The notes below the pieces were generated by a model. It was not told the DNA's origin. It did not search any database and was given only the letters and a program-made list of their open reading frames with translations. Positions 1 to 7,266 of a stretch of 64,000 nucleotides of DNA are shown piece by piece. The stretch covers positions 3,162,001 through 3,226,000 of the forward strand of contig NZ_LT607803.1 in assembly GCF_900090195.1 (NCBI RefSeq), given 5' to 3'. This stretch comes from Variovorax sp. HW608. GTDB lineage: Bacteria; Pseudomonadota; Gammaproteobacteria; Burkholderiales; Burkholderiaceae_C. The translations under genes were made by a program, and so were the position numbers. The stretch's first letter is position 1; each line of letters begins with the position of its first letter.

Positions 1-408
1 CTCGGCGCGCCACCCCTTGGTCGCGCCGAGGAACGCCGCCGTCAGAAGCATCGCCGACTCGAGGCCGACGCGCAGCGCCTGCGACAGCTCCGCAGGCACG
101 GCTTCGGACAACGGGCGGATGCGCCCCACGGTGCCGGCGTTGTTGATCAGCGTCGCGCTGTCGAAAGACGCGGCGTCGAGCGTGGCGAGCCATGCCGAAA
201 GCCGCTCGGCAGCGGCCACCGGCTCCGAGAGATCGAGCTCCCACTGGTCCAGTTCGGCGCCGGCCTCGCGGGCCCGCCTGGCGAGCTGGTCGTCGCTGCG
301 GCGCGAGATGCACACGAGGCGCCGGCCCGGCTGCAGAAGCTGTTCGGCCATGGCGCGACCCAGGCCCCGGGAAGCGCCGGTGATGACGGTGAGGTGCGAA
401 GAGGTCAT
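1..408 (-). CDS. SDR family oxidoreductase, 3' end cut by window edge
   Basis: The first 136 residues of a short-chain dehydrogenase/reductase are visible; the rest lies beyond the window edge. The Rossmann nucleotide-binding motif TGASRGLG sits at residues 10-17 and the NNAG motif at 89-92, both at the classical spacing for NAD(P)-dependent SDR enzymes. The catalytic Ser/Tyr/Lys segment is not inside the window, so activity and substrate cannot be judged. The ATG at 406-408 starts directly at the Rossmann fold with no signal peptide, which suggests a cytosolic enzyme. It is divergent from the SRAP-like gene, with about 108 bp between them. Confidence 0.85.
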   Translation of the reverse strand, partial: MTSSHLTVITGASRGLGRAMAEQLLQPGRRLVCISRRSDDQLARRAREAGAELDQWELDLSEPVAAAERLSAWLATLDAASFDSATLINNAGTVGRIRPLSEAVPAELSQALRVGLESAMLLTAAFLGATKGWRAE

Positions 409-516
409 GGCGGATTTCGTGAGAAAGGTCTTGCGGACGGGATTTGCCGTGCCTCTGATGGTATCGGCGTGCCGGCAGGCGCTGACTAGAATTGGCCCGC
501 CTTTCCTCGACAGAAC

Positions 517-1128
517 ATGCCCACGCACTACCAAGCAGCGAGCGATCCCGGCCATTTCGCGCGGCGCTTCGGCATTTCCTTTCGGCCGCAGCCGTCGATG
601 GTGGTGCAACCCGGCGAGCAGGGCCATTTCGTGCGCCGCCCGCGCGCCGACGCCAGCAGCCAGGTCCAGCTCGAACGCTTCGAGGTCGCGCCCGGACGCT
701 GGGGCTTGATTCCGCTCTTCTCCAAGGACGGACAGGACCCCGAGACCTTCGAGGCGCGAAGCGAAACCGCCGCCGCCGAGCGCAATTTCTACCAGCCGTG
801 GAAGCGCGGCCATCGCTGCGTGATCCTTGCGGATGCGCTCTTCCAGCATGGCGAGGAACCCGGTTCGGCGGTGCGCGTGTCGCGCTCCGACGGCGAGCCG
901 CTCGCGCTGGCCGGTCTCTGGAACGGCTGGCGCGCACCGAACGGCGACTGCGTCGAAAGCTTCGCGCTGCTGACCTTCGGCATGCCCGAGCGCCCGGAAC
1001 GGCGCCGCGCCGCGATGCTGCGCGATGCCTGGATCGACGACTGGCTCCACTGCCCCGTCGAAGAGACCGCCGCCTACCTGCGGCCCTACGCCGACGACAA
1101 GCTGGTGCGCGAAATCGTGCCGCGCTAG
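517..1128 (+). CDS. SRAP (YedK/HMCES-like) family protein without the catalytic residues
   Basis: A 203-residue protein with the core of the SOS-response-associated peptidase fold: RWGLIPLF near residue 61, FEARSET near 78, a YQPW segment and an ILADALFQH strand. Canonical YedK/HMCES forms a DNA-protein crosslink to abasic sites through Cys2, helped by Asn75, Glu105 and His160 (E. coli numbering). Here the second residue is Pro, the Asn position is Glu (FEAR instead of INAR/FNAR), the FEW glutamate reads FQH, and the IHDR/HxRMP histidine segment is absent. The fold assignment is good, but crosslinking chemistry looks lost, so this may be a pseudoenzyme or a diverged subfamily. Its stop codon overlaps that of the convergent Crp/Fnr gene within a shared CTAG. 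Confidence 0.75.
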   Translation: MPTHYQAASDPGHFARRFGISFRPQPSMVVQPGEQGHFVRRPRADASSQVQLERFEVAPGRWGLIPLFSKDGQDPETFEARSETAAAERNFYQPWKRGHRCVILADALFQHGEEPGSAVRVSRSDGEPLALAGLWNGWRAPNGDCVESFALLTFGMPERPERRRAAMLRDAWIDDWLHCPVEETAAYLRPYADDKLVREIVPR

Positions 1129-1853
1129 TTCCTCGTCCCGTTGGCGCGCAGCGCCGCGAGATCGAGCACCCGGAGCCCCCCATATTCCACCCGGATCGCG
1201 CCCTGCGCCTGCAGCGTGCGCAAGGCTTCGTTCACGCGCTGGCGCGACAGCCCGATCAGATAGGCCAGCTCCTGCTGCGTGATGCGCAGCAGTTGGCCGA
1301 CACCCGGAAACAGCACCGGATTGAACAGCGCCGCCAGGTTGCGCGCCACCCGCGCATCGGGGTTGTTGAGCCGGTCCGCCTCGCGCGCCGCGATGAACTG
1401 GCCCAGGCGCTCGTTGAGCTGGTTCATCACGAAGCGGTTGAAGCCGATGGAGTGATCCAGCAGCCAGTGGAAGTCATCCACCGGCAGCCCCGCCACCACG
1501 CTGCGCCGCAGTGCCTGGATGTTGTAGCGGTACGGCTCGCGCTTGAGCGCCGTGCCTTCGCCGAACCAGCCGCCCGGCGGCAGGCCGCTGTAGGTCATCG
1601 AGGTGCCGTCGGCGTTGTCGTTGCTCATCTTGAGCAGGCCCTCGACGACGCCGAACCAGTAGGTCGGCGGCCGGCCGATGCGGCAGACGAGGTCGCCGGG
1701 CTCGGCCTCGCCGACCACCACCGCGGACTCGGCGCGGCGCCGTTCGATGGGCGTCAGCGTGTGCATCCAGGGGATGTTCTCGAGCTCTTCGGCGCTGGCC
1801 GGCCGCACGCGATCGCGGAGCTGGGAGGCGCCGCTTTCCTTGCCTTGGGGCAT
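1125..1853 (-). CDS. Crp/Fnr family transcriptional regulator
   Basis: A 242-residue cytosolic regulator. The N-terminal two thirds reads as a cyclic-nucleotide-binding-type beta roll (GDLVCRIGRPPTYWFGVVEG, then GGWFGEGTAL), and the C-terminus is a winged helix (ITQQELAYLIGLSRQRVNEALR). No Fnr-type cysteine cluster is evident, so it is not an oxygen sensor of the Fnr class. I chose the ATG at 1851-1853 because it begins the conserved part; a longer reading extends into the promoter region. It is divergent from the CoA-ligase/Liv operon, and a perfect dyad lies between the two, so it is the likely controller of that operon. The effector is unknown. Confidence 0.85.
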   Translation of the reverse strand: MPQGKESGASQLRDRVRPASAEELENIPWMHTLTPIERRRAESAVVVGEAEPGDLVCRIGRPPTYWFGVVEGLLKMSNDNADGTSMTYSGLPPGGWFGEGTALKREPYRYNIQALRRSVVAGLPVDDFHWLLDHSIGFNRFVMNQLNERLGQFIAAREADRLNNPDARVARNLAALFNPVLFPGVGQLLRITQQELAYLIGLSRQRVNEALRTLQAQGAIRVEYGGLRVLDLAALRANGTRN

Positions 1854-1884
1854 CGGGAAACTCCGGGGAGTAGTGTCCCTAGGA

Positions 1885-1902
1885 TTGTCGTCGTAACGAC
1901 AA
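1885..1902. promoter_or_regulatory. Perfect dyad, candidate Crp/Fnr operator
   Basis: TTGTCGT-CGTA-ACGACAA is a perfect inverted repeat with 7-bp arms and a 4-bp spacer. It lies in the 85-bp region between the divergent Crp/Fnr gene (start 1853) and the CoA ligase (start 1939). Position and symmetry suit autoregulation and control of the operon by the adjacent dimeric regulator. The binding partner is inferred. Confidence 0.5.
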
Positions 1903-1938
1903 GCTGGCGTCAAAGTTGGTTCTACAGTCCGCCCCATC

Positions 1939-3915
1939 GTGCAGACCACCACAGCCAACACCTTTCCCCGTTTGCTGCAAGGCCATGCCCAGCGGCAGCC
2001 TGAGGCGCCCGCCATGCGCGAGAAGGACCTCGGCATCTGGCAGACCTGGACCTGGTCGCAGGTCGCGCGCGACGTGCGCGAGATCGCCTGCGGGCTTGCG
2101 AGCCTGGGCTTCAAGGCCGGCGACAACCTCGCGATCGTCGGCGCCAACCGGCCGCATCTCTACATGGCGATGGTCGCGGCACAGAGCCTGCGCGGCGTGC
2201 CGGTGCCGCTCTACCAGGATGCGGTGGCGGGCGAGATGGTCTTCATGCTCGAAGACGCCGCGGTCGAATTCGTGATCGCCGAAGACCAGGAGCAGGTGGA
2301 CAAGCTGCTGGAATGCCGCGACATCCAGAAGGACAAGGGTGCTGCGATCCGCCACATCGTCTATGACGACCCGCGCGGGCTGCGCAACTACGACCAGCCC
2401 GGACTGATGAGCTACCAGAAGCTCTGCGAGCTCGGCCGCGCATGGGACGCGGCGAACCCCGGCGCCTTCGAAGCCGCGGTGGCCTCGGGCGAGCCGTCCG
2501 ACGTCGCGGTGATCCTCTACACCTCGGGCACCACCGGCCGCCCCAAGGGCGTGTGCCAGACGCATGCGAGCTTCATCGCGGCAGGCCGCGGCGGCGTCGA
2601 GACCGACAGGCTCGGCCCCGGCGACGACATCATGAGCTATCTGCCGATGGCCTGGGTCGGCGACCACCTGTTCTCGGTCGCGCAGTGGCTGGTCGGCGGC
2701 TTCACGCTCAACTGCCCGGAGTCGTCCGAGACGGTGATGAACGACATGCGCGAGATCGGCCCGAGCTACTACTTCGGCCCGCCGCGCACCTTCGAAGGCC
2801 TGCTCACGGCGGTGTCGATCCGCATGGAAGACGCCGCCGCGCCCAAGCGCTGGCTCTATGCGAAGTTCATGGCGCTCGCGCGCCGCGTGGGCGCCGACAT
2901 CCTGAACGGCGCGCAGGTGAGCCTCGGCGACCGGCTGCTCTACAAGCTCGGCGACTTGGCTGTCTACGGTCCGCTGCGCAACGTGCTGGGCATGAGCCGC
3001 ATCCGCGTGGCCTACACGGCAGGCGCGGCGATCGGGCCCGACCTGTTCCGCTTCTACCGCTCGATCGGCGTCAACCTCAAGCAGTTCTACGGCCAGACCG
3101 AGACCTGCGCCTATGTGTGCCTGCAGCAGGACGGCAAGGTCAAGTTGCAGACCGTGGGCAGCGCGGCGCCGGGCATCGAGCTCAAGATCGCGCCGGACGG
3201 CGAAGTGCTGGTGCGCGGCGTCTCGGTGCTCAAGGAGTACTACAAGCGCCCCGATGCGACCGCCGAGGTGCTCGATGCCGAGGGCTTCTTCCACACCGGC
3301 GACGCCGGCGTGCTCGACGCCGAAGGGCACCTGCGCATCATCGACCGCGCGACGGACGTGGGCCGCATGGCCGCGCCGCAGGGCCGGGCCGCCGGCGCGA
3401 TGTTCGCGCCCAACTACATCGAGAACAAGCTCAAGTTCTTCCCGCAGATCAAGGAAGCGGTGTGCTTCGGCCACGAGCGCGACGAAGTCTGCGCCTTCAT
3501 CAACATCGATTACGAGGCCGTGGGCAACTGGGCCGAGCGGCGCGGGCTGCCGTACGGCGGCTATGTCGATCTCGCGGGCAAGCCCGAGGTGCTGGCGCTG
3601 GTGGCCGACTGCATCGGGAAGGTCAACGCCGATCTCGCGGCCGAGGAAGGCATGGCCGACACCCAGATCGCGCGTTTCCTCGTCCTGCACAAGGAGCTGG
3701 ACCCGGATGACGACGAGCTGACGCGCACGCGCAAGGTTCGGCGCGGCTTCATCGCAGGCAAGTATGCGGTGCTGGTGGATGCACTCTACGGTGGCAAGAA
3801 AGAGCAGTTCGTCGAGACGCAGGTGAAGTTCGAGGATGGGCGCACCGGCGCCGTGAGCGCGACCTTGAAGATCGTCGAGGCCAAGCGCTTCGCGCCGATG
3901 AAGGCTGCAGCATGA
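1939..3915 (+). CDS. AMP-binding long-chain acyl-CoA ligase-like protein
   Basis: A 658-residue member of the adenylate-forming family (ANL superfamily), which activates a carboxylic acid with ATP and loads it on CoA. The phosphate-binding loop YTSGTTGRPKG is at about residues 194-204, the A5-type GQTETCAY near 385 and the hinge motif TGDAG near 454. The start is a GTG at 1939; the next in-frame ATG would remove the conserved PRLLQGHAQ segment. Its end overlaps the LivG gene by ATGA, so the two are translationally coupled. Linkage to a Liv-type importer suggests the ligase traps an imported acid. The acid could be aromatic, branched or long-chain; sequence alone does not decide. Confidence 0.9.
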   Translation: MQTTTANTFPRLLQGHAQRQPEAPAMREKDLGIWQTWTWSQVARDVREIACGLASLGFKAGDNLAIVGANRPHLYMAMVAAQSLRGVPVPLYQDAVAGEMVFMLEDAAVEFVIAEDQEQVDKLLECRDIQKDKGAAIRHIVYDDPRGLRNYDQPGLMSYQKLCELGRAWDAANPGAFEAAVASGEPSDVAVILYTSGTTGRPKGVCQTHASFIAAGRGGVETDRLGPGDDIMSYLPMAWVGDHLFSVAQWLVGGFTLNCPESSETVMNDMREIGPSYYFGPPRTFEGLLTAVSIRMEDAAAPKRWLYAKFMALARRVGADILNGAQVSLGDRLLYKLGDLAVYGPLRNVLGMSRIRVAYTAGAAIGPDLFRFYRSIGVNLKQFYGQTETCAYVCLQQDGKVKLQTVGSAAPGIELKIAPDGEVLVRGVSVLKEYYKRPDATAEVLDAEGFFHTGDAGVLDAEGHLRIIDRATDVGRMAAPQGRAAGAMFAPNYIENKLKFFPQIKEAVCFGHERDEVCAFINIDYEAVGNWAERRGLPYGGYVDLAGKPEVLALVADCIGKVNADLAAEEGMADTQIARFLVLHKELDPDDDELTRTRKVRRGFIAGKYAVLVDALYGGKKEQFVETQVKFEDGRTGAVSATLKIVEAKRFAPMKAAA

Positions 3916-4697
3916 GCGCGAGAAGGATTGGCGACGTCATCCTCGACGTGCAGAACATTTCGCTCAGCTTCGGCGGCGTGAAGGCGCTCACCGACATCAG
4001 CTTCAACGTCCGCGAACATGAAGTGCGCGCGATCATCGGCCCCAACGGCGCGGGCAAGAGCTCGATGCTCAACTGCATCAATGGCGTCTACCAGCCGCAG
4101 CAGGGCTCGATCACCTTTCGCGGCCAGCACTTCAGGCACATGAACTCGCGCCAGGTCGCCGAGATGGGCGTGGCGCGCACCTTCCAGAACCTCGCGCTCT
4201 TCAAGGGCATGAGCGTGCTCGACAACATCATGACCGGCCGCAACCTCAAGATGAAGAGCGGCCTGCTCGCGCAGGCGCTGCGCTGGGGCCCGGCCGAGCG
4301 CGAGGAATTGGCGCACCGCGAGTTCGTCGAGCGCATCATCGACTTCCTCGAGATCCAGTTGCACCGCAAGACGCCGGTGGGGCGCCTGCCCTACGGCCTG
4401 CAGAAGCGCGTCGACCTCGGCCGCGCGCTCGCGATGGAGCCGCAGGTGCTGCTGCTCGACGAGCCGATGGCCGGCATGAACGTCGAGGAGAAGCAGGACA
4501 TGAGCCGCTTCATCCTCGACGTGAATGACGAGTTCGGCACCACCATCGTGCTGATCGAGCACGACATGGGCGTGGTGATGGACATCTCCGACCGCGTGGT
4601 GGTGCTCGACTACGGCAAGAAGATCGGCGATGGGACGCCCCATGAAGTGCGCAGCAATCCGGATGTGATCCGCGCTTATCTTGGAACGGAGCACTAG
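3912..4697 (+). CDS. Liv-type ABC transporter ATP-binding protein (LivG-like)
   Basis: A 261-residue ABC ATPase of the hydrophobic amino acid transporter (HAAT) family. Walker A GPNGAGKSS is near residue 44, the signature region LPYGLQKRVDLGRAL near 159 (a variant of the canonical LSGGQ), Walker B VLLLDEP near 178, followed by the switch histidine in VLIEHDMG. The LivG-type C-terminal extension GKKIGDGTPHEV is present. It overlaps the upstream ligase by 4 bp. It would pair with the LivF homologue at 10513 to power the LivH/LivM permease pair across the inner membrane. Confidence 0.92.
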   Translation: MSARRIGDVILDVQNISLSFGGVKALTDISFNVREHEVRAIIGPNGAGKSSMLNCINGVYQPQQGSITFRGQHFRHMNSRQVAEMGVARTFQNLALFKGMSVLDNIMTGRNLKMKSGLLAQALRWGPAEREELAHREFVERIIDFLEIQLHRKTPVGRLPYGLQKRVDLGRALAMEPQVLLLDEPMAGMNVEEKQDMSRFILDVNDEFGTTIVLIEHDMGVVMDISDRVVVLDYGKKIGDGTPHEVRSNPDVIRAYLGTEH

Positions 4698-4769
4698 GAA
4701 TGACGCTCGCTCCCATCAATTGCGGGTTCGACGGGCGGGGGCGGGATCGCACGGACGGCGTACTCTGCT

Positions 4770-4976
4770 CCGCGAATGTCCCCCGGCCTTCGGCCTCCTC
4801 CTTTATTTCGCTGCGCAGAGCACACCATCGTCGCGATCCGTCACGGCCGTGGTTGACCGGCGGGCAGAGCACGGCGCTTCCCGTGGGGAGGATGCAGGGT
4901 GGTCCTCGCAGCGAAATAAAGGAGGAGGCGAAGCCGGGGGACATTCGCGGAGGGGACCACCCTGCGTCCTCCCCAC
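4770..4976. repeat. Large nested inverted-repeat structure in the livG-livH gap
   Basis: The 330-bp gap between the LivG- and LivH-like genes has no credible gene but holds two interlocking inverted repeats. Arm pair 1 is 4770-4815 with 4907-4950, about 44-46 nt each, complementary except for a 2-nt difference inside the GGCCTTCGGCC / GGCGAAGCC portion. Arm pair 2 is 4883-4905 with 4954-4976, matching at 22 of 23 positions. The pairs overlap, so the RNA could adopt alternative folds. The style suggests a dispersed intergenic repeat family; copy number elsewhere in the genome cannot be seen here. Confidence 0.7.
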
Positions 4977-5027
4977 GCACCCCGAACGCATCACCGCGTT
5001 TTCCAACAAACGCCACGGAGCACTGAC

Positions 5028-5957
5028 ATGGGCTTCTTCCTCGAAACCCTCTTCGGCGGCCTGATGGTCGGCATGCTGTATTCGCTGATCGCGATCGGCT
5101 TCGTGCTGATCTACAAGGCCTCGGGCGTCTTCAACTTCGCGCAGGGCGCGATGGTGCTGTTCGCGGCGCTGGCGATGGCGCGCTTCGCGGAATGGATCCC
5201 GCACTGGCTGGGCTTCGAAAGCCAGATCCTCGCCAACCTGCTGGCCTTCTTCGCGGCGATGGCGGTGATGATCGCAGTGGCATGGCTCATCGAGCGGCTG
5301 GTGCTCGGCAAGCTGGTCAACCAGGAAGGCATCACGCTGCTCATGGCGACGCTGGGCATCGCCTATTTCCTCGATGGCCTCGGCCAGTCGATCTTCGGCA
5401 ACGACATCTACAAGATCGACGTCGGCATGCCCAAGGAGCCGCTGATGGTGCTGGAGAGCGTCTTCCAGGGCGGGCTGCTGCTGAGCCAGGAGGACCTGAT
5501 CGCCGCGCTGGTCGCCGCCGCGCTGGTGGTGGTGCTGGCGCTCTTCTTCCAGAAGACCTCGACCGGCCGCGCGCTGCGCGCGGTGGCGGACGACCATCAA
5601 GCCGCGCAGTCGATCGGCATTCCGCTCAGCCGCATCTGGGTCATCGTGTGGTCGGTCGCGGGCTTCGCGGCGCTGGTGGCCGGGATCATCTGGGGATCGA
5701 AGCTCGGCGTGCAGTTCTCGCTCTCGCTGGTGGCGCTGAAGGCGCTGCCGGTGGTGATCCTCGGCGGGCTCACATCGATCCCGGGCGCGATCGTCGGCGG
5801 GCTGCTGATCGGTGTCGGCGAGAAGCTGTCGGAGATCTATCTCGGGCCGATGCTCGGCGGCGGGATCGAGATCTGGTTCGCCTACGTGCTGGCGCTTGTC
5901 TTCCTGCTGGTTCGCCCGCAGGGTCTGTTCGGCGAAAAAATCATCGATCGAGTCTAG
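5028..5957 (+). CDS. Liv-type ABC transporter permease (LivH-like)
   Basis: A 309-residue polytopic inner-membrane protein with strongly hydrophobic segments throughout and the LivH hallmarks: an N-terminal GLMVGMLYSLIAIGFVLIYK segment, the early FNFAQGAMV motif, and the cytoplasmic loop GRALRAVADDHQAAQSIGI, which couples to the ATPase. With the LivM homologue it forms the translocation channel of a HAAT-family importer. The ATG at 5028 has a CGGAG Shine-Dalgarno-like sequence. It is preceded by the nested inverted repeat and followed by a second type of intergenic repeat before livM. Confidence 0.92.
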   Translation: MGFFLETLFGGLMVGMLYSLIAIGFVLIYKASGVFNFAQGAMVLFAALAMARFAEWIPHWLGFESQILANLLAFFAAMAVMIAVAWLIERLVLGKLVNQEGITLLMATLGIAYFLDGLGQSIFGNDIYKIDVGMPKEPLMVLESVFQGGLLLSQEDLIAALVAAALVVVLALFFQKTSTGRALRAVADDHQAAQSIGIPLSRIWVIVWSVAGFAALVAGIIWGSKLGVQFSLSLVALKALPVVILGGLTSIPGAIVGGLLIGVGEKLSEIYLGPMLGGGIEIWFAYVLALVFLLVRPQGLFGEKIIDRV

Positions 5958-5968
5958 CGATGTTGTTC

Positions 5969-6060
5969 ACCCCCAGCCTCACCCACTTCGTGTGGTTCGG
6001 ACACCCCCTCTCCGGGGGCAATCCCAGCGGCCCGGCAAAGCCGGTTCCGCGGGATTCCTG
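5969..6060. repeat. Intergenic repeat, copy A (pairs with 11333-11422)
   Basis: An approximately 90-bp non-coding element between the LivH- and LivM-like genes. It shares long blocks with 11333-11422: ACCCCCAGCCTC, CCCACTTCGTGTGG, CGGCCCGGCAAAGCCGG and TTCCGCGG, in the same order and spacing. Internal hairpins form from CCCCC...GGGGG and GGC...GCC pairs. It is probably a dispersed, structured genomic repeat, in an operon-internal position. Confidence 0.7.
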
Positions 6061-6108
6061 GCATCGGTGGTTCCATGCTCAAGCGTTGCGGCGTGATGGA
6101 GCACGTAG

Positions 6109-7173
6109 ATGATCTATAGAGAGAATGGCCAGTTCAAGTCGACCTACCGCGCCGACCAGCAGATCTTCCCGATCCGGCAGGACCGCATCGCGATCCTCGT
6201 GCTGCTGGTGTTCGCCTTCGCGGTGGTGCCGGCGATCGCGTCGGACTACTGGTTCCGCGCGATCCTGATTCCCTTCTTGATCCTTTCGCTCGCCGCGCTC
6301 GGACTCAACATCCTCGTCGGCTATTGCGGGCAGATCTCGCTGGGCACCGGCGCGTTCATGGCGGTGGGTGCCTACGCGGCCTACAACTTCCACGTGCGCA
6401 TCGACGGCATGCCGCTGATCTTCTCGCTGCTGCTCGGCGGGCTGTGCTCGACCGCGGTCGGCGTGCTGTTCGGCATTCCGAGCCTGCGTATCAAGGGCTT
6501 GTATCTCGCGGTGGCGACCTTGGCCGCGCAGTTCTTCATCGACTGGGCGTTCCTGCGCATCAACTGGCTCACGAACAACTCTTCGTCGGGCTCCGTGTCG
6601 GTGTCCGGGCTCAACCTGTTCGGCCTTCCGGTCGAAACGGCCGAACAGAAGTATCTGCTGTGCCTGACGCTGCTGGCCGTCTTCGCGCTGCTGGCGAAGA
6701 ACCTCGTGCGCAGCGCCATCGGCCGCGAGTGGATGGCGATGCGCGACATGGACGTGGCGGCCGCCGTCATCGGCATCCGGCCGGTGTACGCCAAGCTCTC
6801 GGCCTTCGCGGTGAGTTCGTTCATCGTCGGCGTGGCGGGCGCGCTCTGGGGCTTCGTGCACCTGGGCACCTGGGAGCCGGCCGCGTTCAACATCGACCGC
6901 TCGTTCCAGCTTCTGTTCATGGTGATCATCGGCGGGCTTGGCTCGATCATGGGCAGCTTCTTCGGCGCCGCCTTCATCGTGCTGCTGCCGATCCTGCTCA
7001 ACAACCTGCCGGGATGGTTCGGGCTGCCCGTCTCGACCGCGTTCCAGTCGCACCTCGAATTCATGATCTTCGGCGCGCTGATCGTGTTCTTCCTGATCGT
7101 CGAGCCGCACGGGCTGGCACGCCTTTGGTCCACCGCCAAAGAGAAGCTGCGCCTCTGGCCCTTCCCGCATTGA
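6109..7173 (+). CDS. Liv-type ABC transporter permease (LivM-like)
   Basis: A 354-residue multi-pass membrane protein of the LivM family. The conserved early block GLNILVGYCGQISLGTGAFMAVGAY is visible near residues 64-90, and the EAA-like loop GREWMAMRDMDVAAAVIGI near 205. It partners the LivH homologue as the second permease of the importer. The ATG at 6109 follows a GGAG-containing leader. The gene ends at 7173, only about 27 bp before the 3' edge of an inverted group II intron, which separates it from its binding-protein gene. Confidence 0.92.
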   Translation: MIYRENGQFKSTYRADQQIFPIRQDRIAILVLLVFAFAVVPAIASDYWFRAILIPFLILSLAALGLNILVGYCGQISLGTGAFMAVGAYAAYNFHVRIDGMPLIFSLLLGGLCSTAVGVLFGIPSLRIKGLYLAVATLAAQFFIDWAFLRINWLTNNSSSGSVSVSGLNLFGLPVETAEQKYLLCLTLLAVFALLAKNLVRSAIGREWMAMRDMDVAAAVIGIRPVYAKLSAFAVSSFIVGVAGALWGFVHLGTWEPAAFNIDRSFQLLFMVIIGGLGSIMGSFFGAAFIVLLPILLNNLPGWFGLPVSTAFQSHLEFMIFGALIVFFLIVEPHGLARLWSTAKEKLRLWPFPH

Positions 7174-7233
7174 TCTCGTTCGCAAAACCCCCAGTCAGAG
7201 TAGGAATGTCAGTCACCCAACACCCCCTCCACA

Positions 7234-7266
7234 GATCCGTACGTGCGGAGCTACCGCATACGGCTC
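7234..7266 (-). ncRNA. Group II intron domain V hairpin
   Basis: Read on the minus strand, GAGCCGTATGCGG pairs with CCGCACGTACGGATC to give the catalytic domain V hairpin, which is nearly invariant in bacterial group II introns. The stop codon of the intron-encoded protein (7251-7253) falls inside it, so coding sequence and ribozyme core overlap. Confidence 0.85.

Noticed and set aside
1879..3690. Minus-strand 600-codon frame opposite the acyl-CoA ligase
   Set aside because: Antisense shadow of a clear ANL enzyme; His/Arg/Val-rich with no motif.
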